Assembly (NCBI GenBank): GCA_950295325.1
Contig: OX485808.1
Span: 3,908,501 to 3,972,500, forward strand
Source of the DNA: Polytrichum commune
Lineage: Eukaryota > Streptophyta > Polytrichopsida > Polytrichales > Polytrichaceae
Direction of reading: 5' to 3'
DNA length: 64,000 nt
Shown here: positions 21,350 through 31,790 of the stretch, piece after piece
Position numbering within the stretch: the first letter of the stretch is position 1
How the letters are laid out: every line of letters begins with the position of its first letter
The notes under the pieces: model-generated
Told to the model about the DNA's origin: nothing
What the model saw: the letters and a program-made list of their open reading frames with translations, nothing else
Database searches by the model: none
Translations under genes and position numbers: made by a program

Positions 21350-23999
21350 GATTGTATATCACTAAATATATATACACAAAACGAAAAAGAAGAATCAATT
21401 AAAATATATATGATATATATATAATTTAAAACAATGAAATTGATAAATATTATATGAATTCAAAACTTTAAACCCTAAAAAAAATTATTCAATCAATAAA
21501 AAATTATTCATATATGTGAATAGTGACTAAATGATTATTCATGCATACTAATAAACTCAAAAGAGTAACAATAAATACTAATATTACATCACACATACAA
21601 AATCTCATTCAACTAATAGATTTGTATCTTGCCCTTGACAAAAGAGTACCACTGAATCACAATGAGCCCTAGGATTACTCCTATAAAGAAAGGACTTGAA
21701 GAACAAAGTGACCTTTAGTACCCAAGGGTGAACCCAAGATGACCGGCCGATCCGGTCACCGGAGCTTTCTAACCGGCACATGTCCTTCTTCTGACCGTTA
21801 GGACCGCCTGTCCTTTGGCTCCCGTCCTTGCACAATGTACAATGCGGGACACCCATCCATGTGGGCTACTTGTCCTTGGGTGAGAGGGATGGGCACAGTA
21901 CCCTTTTTTCACTGGCCCACTCATTTATTTCTATTTTTTTTAAAAGGGCCGGGACCGGTACATGGAACCTTGCCCTAAGGCATGTGGACCCAGCAACTTC
22001 AGCAAGCTTAAATTCTGAAGCATAAGATATAAATTTATGCACAAGTGAGGAATAAGGAATGAAGCTAACTATAAGAACCTGTTTGAGCTTCTTATGTTGC
22101 TCATGCATTCTCAGCTGCAAAATAACCTCCTTGGCTTTCAAATTCAACACATCCAGACACAGCTTCCAAGTCATTTGAAGGTTGATCTGAGACTCTAGAG
22201 ATTTCAACGTTTTCATTGCCATGCCCACTCCTTCCTTCATCCTTTCCAACAATATCAAGCTTGTTAATTGTCACACCACAAAAACTGTGCAAAAGAGTAA
22301 ATTACATGTGCGTAAATACATCCCACACGAGAACTCAAGTGAAACGAAGATGCAAGAGAAGGATAAGCACTGTTTCGCTTCAACGTACGTGTCACTCAGG
22401 GACTTCAAGTCAATGTCAGGTTGAATTAGTTTCTGCAAGAGCTTCAATCAATTCAAAACACCTATTGCAAAATATGTGCCATTGATAGTCCAAAGTTGCT
22501 GCATAAAAGCTCTCCTTAGTGACGATGTCTTCTTTGAATTCCTCAAGTTATTTCAGACTCTCTGTTTTCAAGGCTTTCAAGGCCTTCATGAACTTGCTTT
22601 TCTTAGTGATGATGTTTCCTTGAATTCCTCCGTGACTTTTTTTCAGACTCTCTGCTTCATAGGCCTCCAGTTGCAGTTTACACAGTACTGTAGCAAGTCA
22701 TCGTGTTAACCGTTATATAGAAATTTGAGACTAATTCCCTAACACCAATCTCACATTTATACCATGTCAACCCAACTAATGTGTTGTTGAGTTGAGAGAT
22801 GATGTCACCAATCTAACTCAATTAGACTGTTCTCGGAATTCTCAAACTCCTGCTCTTGCCTCTCCATTTCGATCTCACTCTTTTGGATACCCCGAAGTGC
22901 AAACTGAACAGGCTTGAGCCATGGTGCAGCGGAACAATCGATCTCATCGATCTCTTGAATAAGCATATGTCAGCTTTAAAAATGGATCCGGAATACAAGG
23001 CATTCAAGATTACTCCTAAGATGTTGGGTGTGCAACCGGATAAGTATCATAGTTATCACATAGGTCCCCTTAACCCTACAACCTTGAACCCTAAATCCAT
23101 ACCTCTTTGAACAGAACGTCAGTTGTTTTCCTCCATCGGATGGCCACAGTTTTGTTCTATACAACTGTTGCTATGATCTTTGCTTAATATGAAGGGCTCC
23201 TTTACGGTAGACCGCAAGTTGAGAGCTCAAACTTGCAATTTGCGGGATTTGTCAAGTTTCAAGCTTTCATCGAAACTCAAACTACGGAGAGCTTGACCAT
23301 TCCTCAAGCTCCCAATAGTTTGAGCGAGTGTAAAGTGGACATGCTCAAGTACTGAGACATTAAGGGGGAGTATGACTAAACAATTTAGGAGAATTCTTGA
23401 TGACAAACCAAAGAATGCTTGAAAATCCATTGACTTGGTAGAGCTCAACATTCGGACCGAGTCAAGTTGAGAGCTTGACAAGTGTAAAGGGGAGGAGTGG
23501 GGTGAAGACGAGTGAGGAAGAGGCTCATTTCCGCCAAATAAAAAGGTTGTTCTTTTCTTCAAAATCTCACTCTCAACCTCTCTAGTCATTAGAACCAACC
23601 ACCTTGACTTGATCATGAATGGAAACCAACTGAAGGTAAATTACTGTACAATACTCCGTATGAAATTTGAGAGCGAGAACATCGTAGTCATAGTTCTGTG
23701 AGACCAATAATCCTTGGAGCTGGAAGGTTTGTGCGAACCTCAGAGAAGCTAGAATCGTCTGCAAGTGAGTCACAAAGCTCTGACCCGCACACCAAGGGAA
23801 CCAGTGAGTTTAAACATTCCTCACTGGACAAGGCCACGTTAATCTTGCTCTTTGGCACCAACTTGCTGCTACGGGGCGACATCCAAAGCATTTCTTCTCT
23901 TTCATGAGGATCTTTAGACTTAACACACTGATCCAAGCGCTGGGACAAAGAAACATTTTCAAACAACAAATGACTGGTTTTCCACCTCCGGTTAATGGC
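21350..23999. other. Mixed sequence with possible coding fragments
   Basis: 22,100-22,260 (minus, 'SDQPSNDLEAVSGCVEFES'), 22,920-23,070 (plus, 'MDPEYKAFKITPKMLGVQP') and 23,688-23,969 (minus, 'QRLDQCVKSKDPHEREEM', 93 aa) read like protein rather than noise. They lie on different strands and carry no motif I recognise. The last is next to the inverted ORF copy and on the same strand, so it could be a downstream exon of that gene. The rest is AT-rich intergenic DNA. Confidence 0.3.
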
Positions 24000-24456
24000 C
24001 GATGACCCATCAAGCTCTCCGAAGTAGTTATGGAGATGCCCACATGGGAGTCACCGAGAATGTCACCGTGGAAATAGTCCTCCGGTTAGGAAGCTTTGCA
24101 CACCCCTTGTTTAACACATGTACCATCATCACCAAGAAGCTCAACATGAAGGCCTACCTATTCCTCTCTTTGGCACTTCACAGTACCGCAGCAAGCCTAG
24201 GTCTTTCCTTGAACTTTCAGGAATTATGCCTGGCTTAATGTCCCAGATATCCCTCACACCTGCGTATACACACCGATATCCGGCCTTCGTAAAGGTCTTT
24301 TCATCAATCCTGATGGCAGCTGCGAATGCAGCCCCGATTGATGGGAGTACGAACAAATCCCAAAGAGCGTAGCCTTCGGAGCAAACCAGGGGGATGTGCT
24401 TCACAATGTTAGTCTTCTTCTTGTTTGCTAGCCATCTGCGCAAATCCTTAGATGCC

Positions 24457-27322
24457 TGTGGTACTTTTGGGCCACCCCCTTTCGAGGGAGCCTAAAAGTA
24501 TCACACAAGCCCTTCGGTGAAGGTGGCCTGCATTTGCAGGCGCCCAGGCCGAACCCGGATGATAGGTGTATAACGTGAGTAGTTAGATTTTTAAGGGAGA
24601 TTAAATATGCGTCGTAGTACCTCCGGAGGTTAGGCCTTAGTTTTTTACTAGTGTGGCTTTAAACTCCACTAACCAATTTCATATCTAGTTCTAACCTTAA
24701 CCTACAACCTATTCTACGCGCAGACGCACCAGCCTTGAAACCAAGGCAATCCTAATTTGTGAATTGGGATGGTTCTGATACACCCAACCGGGTGTGACTC
24801 ATACCACCCTAACTCAACGAACGGAATAACGACAATTTGATGGACCATTCAATTCTTCCTATTTCTTTATTTAGTTCTATTTAGTTTTCTAAGCGGGGGA
24901 ACTTGGCCTAAGTCCCACCCTTCACACAAATTCCTTCTTAATTACTTACTTTTGTTTGCACGTCCTAACTTACTAATTAACATATTAGGCATCACCCCTT
25001 ACCTCGGGTCTCTTGCCAACAAGGGTTTACGATTTATTTTGTATGTTTTGATTGTTAAATGTGTTTACACTGGATAGACCACGAAATGCAACTCAATGGG
25101 ACCAGGGTGACGGGCGACCTGTAGGTTCAACCTGTTGCGCAATCTTCATAAATTGGGGCCATTACTCCCAATCTATGGGGCCAACAACATAATAGTGGAT
25201 TCGCGGGTCATTAACCCCACCTTTCCACCAACAACATTCAGAGTGGTCGTGTCGGTGATTAATCCGACTTACCACACACGAAACTTGCTAATAAATGAAG
25301 CTACTACCACAAAACATACCAAGGGCCCCGAAAACAATGGAATTGGGTACTCCCTTGGCGGTCAAGTGGTCAAGCCACTTGACCTTACGAGATAGGTGAG
25401 TGGGTTTAGAGATGCGTACCTTAGCCGTGCTCCCTCAAATCCTAAATGGAAGGCTTAAGGTTAGTTAATTTACCTCAATTTTCCTCGGTTGATTTGGGCT
25501 TGATGTAGGCCGAGCCGCTACCTCCTTCCTTGCTCCACTTTCCGAGCGTCGACCTTGCCTCCTTCTTTGTAACTAGTTTGGTAGTAAGCGTACCTTAGTT
25601 AACAATTAAAATATAAAGTGTTATTCTGCCCTGTAATTTAATCCTAAGCATAATATTTATACTTAGTGCACCAAATTATCTTTCCAATGATCTAAAAATC
25701 ACTCTAATCGGATAAGAAATGCAAAAGTTATGAGGGTTGGAAGTGTGAGGTCGATTCAACCGACCCTTCCAACCCACCTATCTACCTTCTAACTTCAAAA
25801 ATTCATAGCACATTCCTTACTACTTGGATCTAGGCTTTCCTTATACCATTGGAAAGCTATGAACAAGCTCTAACTAGAAAAATTATGACATCAGCAGGTT
25901 AAGCTAATAGAAATTCAGCGGACTCCTTGTAACACAGCAGTCAATCAAGAAGGCTTAAACTATGTATCTCGCCTTCAACAATTCATATCTAATTCAAATC
26001 TTATTCAAATCAAACGTTCTATATGACCCTGGAGAGATATTAAAAAGATGTATTTGATAAAAATATGTGATTAGAAAGGTAAGCCGAAGTGAACCCAGCA
26101 GATCCTCTGTAATGCAGCAGTCAACCAAAAGTTCTCAAACTATGTGTCCCATCTTGCACAATTCATATCTAATTCAAATCATGCTCAAATCAAATGTTCT
26201 AAGCCATTTTGGAAAGCTACACAAAAGTTCTACTTGGGAAAAATATAATTTCTTGGAATTAAAATTCCTATTGGGCTCGCAGGTCTGATCCAGCAGCCGC
26301 TACCCACAAGACCACCCAGTTTTTCTACTCCATCTTTGAAAATCCATAACTAATTGTCATCTCAACCAAATCACAAATGGGAAACGGCTATGGATGGCTA
26401 TATGAAATCTCTCTAAGAGAAAAATGATAAGTATCTTGTTCTAGCTTTTGAACTAAGCCTTCAGGGCATTGGCAGATGAGGTCTATAATGCCTCTACTCA
26501 AAACTCTACCATCCAACCTACCTCTACAAAAGAAGGAATAATTTTGTTGGTGTGTTAATAAACACACAACCTAACTAGGAGAGAGAGAGTAGAGGAGGTT
26601 CTCAAGCCTTTCTTTTAGACCATTGAGAATACATGCTAAAGGATTTTTTCCTAACTACATTGAAGCAGGGCTTCGCCCAAAAACTAGAGAAAGAGAGAGA
26701 GCTACAAGGTGGAAGGAGGGGTTTTTAAACCCTCTCACAAAAGGGTTGGACCCCTCCTCCACCGGATCCATTTTTCAAATTCTTTCCCGAAATTTTGGCT
26801 CGGGGGTTTTCCCGGTTGAGGTTGCCACCCTCTCGCCGAGGTGGCTCCGACAAAAAACCTTTAGAAATCTTTCTAATTTTTCCGCCATCGAGTTGGCAAG
26901 GGGGCAAGTGGGCAAGTAGCCCCCTTGCTCTCTTTCTTTTTTGTCTTCAAAAGTCTTCAAGCCGATTTTATCTTCTTACGTAAAACACCTCCAATAGTCT
27001 TGTGTGCCTCACACTAACTAATAAACTAACACTTGCTTAGCTAGCATTTACTAACATTTGCTTAATAGCTAGCATCTACTAATATTTGCTTAATAGCTAG
27101 CATCTACTAATATTTGCTTAGCTAGTTGTTTTTACTAGCTAGCATATTTTTTCTACTTTGCTATCTTCTAGCACTACTTAGTTTCATTTTGACCTTCCTT
27201 CTTCTAGGCTAAATGCTAAATGAACTAATTTTTCCTAAATTCCCTATCAATTCTAACTTTTAATGCTAACATTCTAACTAAAAGTGATCCCGTAGAGTGG
27301 TGGACCACTCAAAGGGTTCACA
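24457..27322. mobile_element. LTR-type insertion, 2,866 bp, probably a solo LTR
   Basis: It begins TGTGGTACTTTTGG and ends GGGTTCACA, and is flanked by ATGCC (24,452-24,456 and 27,323-27,327), the 5-bp duplication expected of LTR retrotransposon integration. I find no internal second copy of the terminus, no primer-binding site and no protease, integrase or reverse-transcriptase frame, so a long solo LTR is the best reading. Internally it has diverged repeats around 'aattcatatctaattcaaatc' (about 25,975 and 26,160). The comparison with arm A proves the insertion. Confidence 0.85.
27033..27125. repeat. 28-bp tandem repeat, three copies
   Basis: 'CTTAATAGCTAGCATCTACT' plus 'AATATTTG' repeats with a 28-bp period (27,061 and 27,089), with a partial copy before. 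It lies inside the LTR-type insertion. Confidence 0.8.
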
Positions 27323-27916
27323 ATGCCTCTGTTAAGAAATCATCCCTATGCATATACACGAAGAGCATCGGTGGCCACACCAACGAACACTCATCTAGGG
27401 GCTCGTAATCACCACGAACGAGAGCTTTGAACGTACTTCTTACGCTTCGAAACATCGACATTATAATCTTAAAAGCTTGACTTTGATCCTACGAGCTAAA
27501 GATTTCCCCCTAGGACCTTCTTCAACTCAATTTTGTCTACCAGCATTCTCGATGTTGCATCACATGTGAAGATTGTAATAGTGTGAAAAACGTATCTTCA
27601 CCGGTAAAACCTATAGTCAAGAAAAAAGAAGTGCAAGATGAGGTGGGAACTCAAGCGCCTCTACTACATGCTTCGTTCGCACCTTATACCCTGGTGCCAA
27701 TAATTGAACCCTTGTAAGATTCGCAACTTTGTCACCTTCTCTAGAAAATTTCAGTGATCCGCATCCATACCGAACTGTTCCACTTCGTGAATGGTTCCAT
27801 CGACATTCAATCTCTCCATGTACATATTAGCAATGAATACACCTTCATGAACCTAAATGTTTGGTGGCTACTGGTTTAAGAGTAAGAACAAGACTATTGT
27901 AGTTGATTTATGGAAA

Positions 27917-28640
27917 ACTAAACCCTAAACCCTAACCCTGCTGCACAACTCGCTGACAGGAGGAAGAGCACGAGCTATACCTATACAACATTGCACACAG
28001 AGAGAAGGAACTCCAGGTCTCTACCAAACCCACGCTACATTCACACTAGCTATCAACTAGGCCAGCATGCTCTTGGGTGACAACACTCACCTAATTGGCA
28101 CTAACTGTCGCTAAGATTGCAAGTGTTGCTGAATTCTAGTTGAATAATTTCACTGCAACACGCTCACAAATTAAACTCTAATTCTACTCTTTCCCAGTTC
28201 CAACTCCCTCGGATGGCGCATCTCAACTGGGCAAACATTGAATGTTAGCATCTAGAGGAAAGTGAGCAACACAAAGACAACTTCGCCTCTTCCTCTATCT
28301 CTCTGTGCCTCCTCATGCGTGGGTACATGGAGCTCTGACTTTCATTGTATCATTCCACTCCAAGAATTCTTCATTCACTCTCTGCAAGAAGCCTCATGGT
28401 GTAGGATTGTTCTCATGTATTGGCAATTCTGGAGCACATGCTCTGTGTACAAGAATCTCATTGAACACGGACTCAGTTGCGATCATCTCCCTCGCCCTTC
28501 CACCTTCTACAGATCTTCACAGCTCTAACTCTTTCCAAAAGTGCAACTTTAGGAAATTAAACAATAATGGTCAATGGTTTCACAGAATTCGCCTTGGCAT
28601 CTCAGTGAATGTGAACCTCGTACAATAAATTTTGCACAAA
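27917..28640. repeat. Dispersed repeat, copy 2
   Basis: It is colinear with 100-1,055 plus 2,186-2,235 and also starts with CCCTAAACCCTAA telomere-type units. It lacks the 1.1 kb insert of copy 1. Short ORFs are present but not conserved between the copies, so I do not call a gene. Confidence 0.75.
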
Positions 28641-29466
28641 TGGATTTCCACTCTTGGGTGTCTTTTAGAAGAAAAAAAACTGGATTGCATCTTTGATTCA
28701 AATTGTCAAGGGTAGAGTGAAGTGGCACTGTAGCACTGGGGCCCACACCCGGTGACAAGTGGATGGAATTCGTGAGGTGAGGCCGCGTGGAGTTGGATGG
28801 AATTGGATGAAAGCATGGTGCAGATTCTCATCCAATTAGCCAACCTAATCCATGTCACCTTGATCCAAAGAAAAAAATTAAAAACAATTGGGGCTAGTTG
28901 TAGATCTGTGTGTCATTCGGGGAACTCTGGTGGCTAACCCTTATCGTCCCTAGGGCTTTATGTATAATCAAGATCAATCATAAAGTGGAATTTTTTAGTT
29001 TTTTTTAATGATATGAAACATTTATGAAGCGAAATTATTGACACAAAGTTGAAGAACACATTTATACAGTTGGACCTTCTATATGAGTTCATGAGCTTCG
29101 TGTAAGTATTTTCAAAGAGAGACTTGGATAAAATTTTATAGTATGAAAATGACAATTGTTTGTCAGTATATAAGATTTGTTATGTGCTATTAGTGGGGGG
29201 TGCTAGGTTGGACATAGTTAGAGGGCTAGCCCTCGTATTGGCTAAGGGGAGGGGGTTGTTGTTAACTAGGGATTTATATGGTAGGTGTTGATGTACACAT
29301 GCAGCAAGTGGATGTGAGCAGGTGTCCAGTTGGATGGAATTACCAATTCACAATCCCCGTTGGGAAGGCGGCACTCCAATTAGCGGTAGCGCCCACCAAG
29401 ATCTACGAGGGAGATTGATGCCCCACCATGTGACTTCACTTTTCCTTTGCATGTTGTCTTGCACAT

Positions 29467-29680
29467 GGTTCATGGGAGTCTTGCAATCTCCCAATAATGC
29501 CACATTTTGCCTGTAAGAATCATGGAGGGAAACTCTTGTGTAATTTTCTCATGTCTTGCATAGGGTTCATAGGAGTTTTGCAATCTCCATGCAATACCGC
29601 ATTTTCCTTGTAAGAATCATGGAGGGTAAATTCTTGTGTAATTCTCTCACATCTTGCACAGGTAGGGAGGTTCATGGGAC
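29467..29680. repeat. About 100-bp tandem repeat, two copies plus a partial
   Basis: 'ggttcat(g/a)ggag' starts units at 29,467, 29,564 and 29,669, each followed in the first two by 'gtaagaatcatggaggg' and 'cttgtgtaatt'. No coding sense is seen. Confidence 0.75.
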
Positions 29681-30385
29681 TTCTCGGGGAGGTGACTATC
29701 GGAATTTTAGAAAACCATGTGAGATATAAAAAAAATTAAAAAAAATTAATTCGTTTAGGGTCAATTTAATTCGTTTAGGGTAAAATTTATAATTTCGTTA
29801 GATCTACCATAGCATTGGAAATATGTCCCCTATATGATTATATGTGAAATAGGGTGGTGGATAATTCCTTCATTTTACTAATCAGTAGACAAAAGATAGG
29901 GTCATAAACATAGGATCACCCTAACCTTGTATTGATTGCCCTTTTGCTACAACAACCCTTTCTAGATGATCGATGGTGCGCTATAGCATTTGGTAACCTT
30001 ACCGTGGTAATATTGGAGGATTGTGCTTTACCTTGGAGGGAGACAAGGTGGAGTGGTTGGAGATTCTACAGGTTGCCCCTCATGCCATCTGCTAGTTTTA
30101 GATATTTGTTATCATTGGTGCTAAACCTCTCACAATTGATAAGTTTTAACATCACATTGTAAAGGATGTTGAACATGTATCTTGATAGTATTGGAGGGTG
30201 CATAGTTGTATCCTAACCCTTCACATTGTACATATTTATTTTAAGGTTTAAATGGGATTATAGTTGGATGTGTTTATGAATACAGTTATAGTAATTGCTT
30301 TTAAATTTTGTATTTAGCTTTCTTGAATTTGAATGCAACCTTGTTTTTTTGGAGTAGGTAGTTGTGCAAAATTTCATGTCTTATC

Positions 30386-30464
30386 ACAACTGATTATATT
30401 TCTTGTTTTGTTCTATGTGTGTTTACAACTGATTATATTTCTTGTTTTGTTCTATGTGTGTTTA
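30386..30464. repeat. 39-bp perfect tandem duplication
   Basis: 'ACAACTGATTATATTTCTTG' and the following 19 bases occur at 30,386 and again at 30,425 without a visible difference. Confidence 0.9.
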
Positions 30465-31790
30465 CAACTTATCTATTTCAACTTGTATATTTTGTTATCT
30501 TTATGTTTATTGGTATCCTTGTAACTAGTATTCAAGTGCTATTGGTTGTGTGTTGAATGGTATTTTGAATGATTTAGGATTGGTATTACTAATTGAAACC
30601 GAATGAATGAAAATTTTAATGATATGGAATGTTTGTTGCTCACATAGTCGGTTTTGCAATGCTATAATATTGTGTTCACTATCTAGTACTTGTACGATTT
30701 ATTTCCAAAAAAAAAATTGTGCCAAAAAATCAGCCTCTCTAGAAAATTACAAACAAATATAGGGCATTTAAAAATATGTCAAAGTAGCTTTTTATATACA
30801 AATAAAGAGGGAAAAATATTGAGAGGTGCATAAATATCCCCCCATTAAATACCTCATTATCGCACGTGCTTACAAAACATAAAGGGGGTGTGATTGCCCT
30901 GAGTGGAACTTCTACAAGGGTTTAGGGTTTAGGGTTTTAGGGTTAGCTTCTCATTTGACACATAGTTCCAAACTCCCCTCGCCCTTCCACTTCCTACACA
31001 TCTACACCACTTCACTCCAAGATTACAAGTTGATGTTGATGGTCTTTGCACTCCAAGTGGACAAAAGACTAGTCAATTATGCAAGCTCATGTACAACATA
31101 TCATGTAATGCACTACATATTGTCTATTTATATGCATGTGATATGTTTTATTCAACTACAACCAATCCACTTGTACATAAATGATGGTCAATTAACCTTA
31201 TAAGCCATGTTTTTTTTTTACTAATAAACCCTAACAAATGGTTTTATCCACTAAGGGTACCACATCTCCATCATAGGAACTTAATAAAGCCAATGACATT
31301 ATGTATATTTGACTAATTGACCTCATGAAATGATTCATTTACTGGAAACTAACTAGCCTCATTATGTTTCACTTATTCCACATGGTCAATTACTATCTAC
31401 CAAGTCAGGAATGCTACGATGTGAGCGGTGAGCGGTGAGCAGATCTCGTGAGCAGAAAATCAAAATTTAAAACTCCACTTTAAAGAAAGTTAGGACCCTT
31501 ATGACCGTGGATTTTGCACATATTTCAAGAATATTTCCCAAATTTATTGACAAAAAGAACCTATATCCGTGGTGGAGGAACCTATACTGTATTTGCTTCC
31601 ACCTTCTATTACAAGGTTTGTAGGTTGGGAATGGGTCTCGGATGGTTACAGGTTGTCATTTGAGGTGGACTAAGTCCCACTTGGAGAAGGCCTACGATCC
31701 GAGGCCTCATGGCTTGAGCCCCTAAATTCTGATTGTGTTTTAAAGTTGGTGGTTTTTTGGTGGGTCTTGGCATTACAAGTGGAGGGGCTA

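Larger units (their letters stand above)
24141..27492 (-). pseudogene. Disrupted copy of the 149-aa ORF
   Basis: The N-terminal part lies at about 27,328-27,460 and the remaining 100 codons at 24,141-24,443. The 2.87 kb insertion falls within the codons equivalent to 'TEASKDLRR' of the intact copy. The retained part differs from arm A by a few substitutions (for example FVLP for FILP, KAGYRC for KARYRC). With the insertion it cannot encode the full protein. Confidence 0.8.
24000..27710 (-). repeat. Inverted duplication, arm B, split by an LTR-type insertion
   Basis: 24,000-24,456 and 27,328-27,710 are the inverted counterpart of 18,443-19,283. The split point is the 5-bp sequence ATGCC, present on both sides of the insertion at 24,457-27,322. 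Removing the insertion and one ATGCC restores colinearity with arm A. Confidence 0.9.
28641..31785. other. Intergenic with short tandem repeats
   Basis: No gene is recognised; a 76-aa frame at 29,932-30,162 has no motif. From about 31,620 to 31,785 the sequence ('gagaaggcctacgatccgag') belongs to the same family as 34,410-34,800 and is separated from it by the insertion at 31,791-34,409. A TTTAGGG run at 30,918-30,944 heads a third partial copy of the dispersed repeat. Confidence 0.5.
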
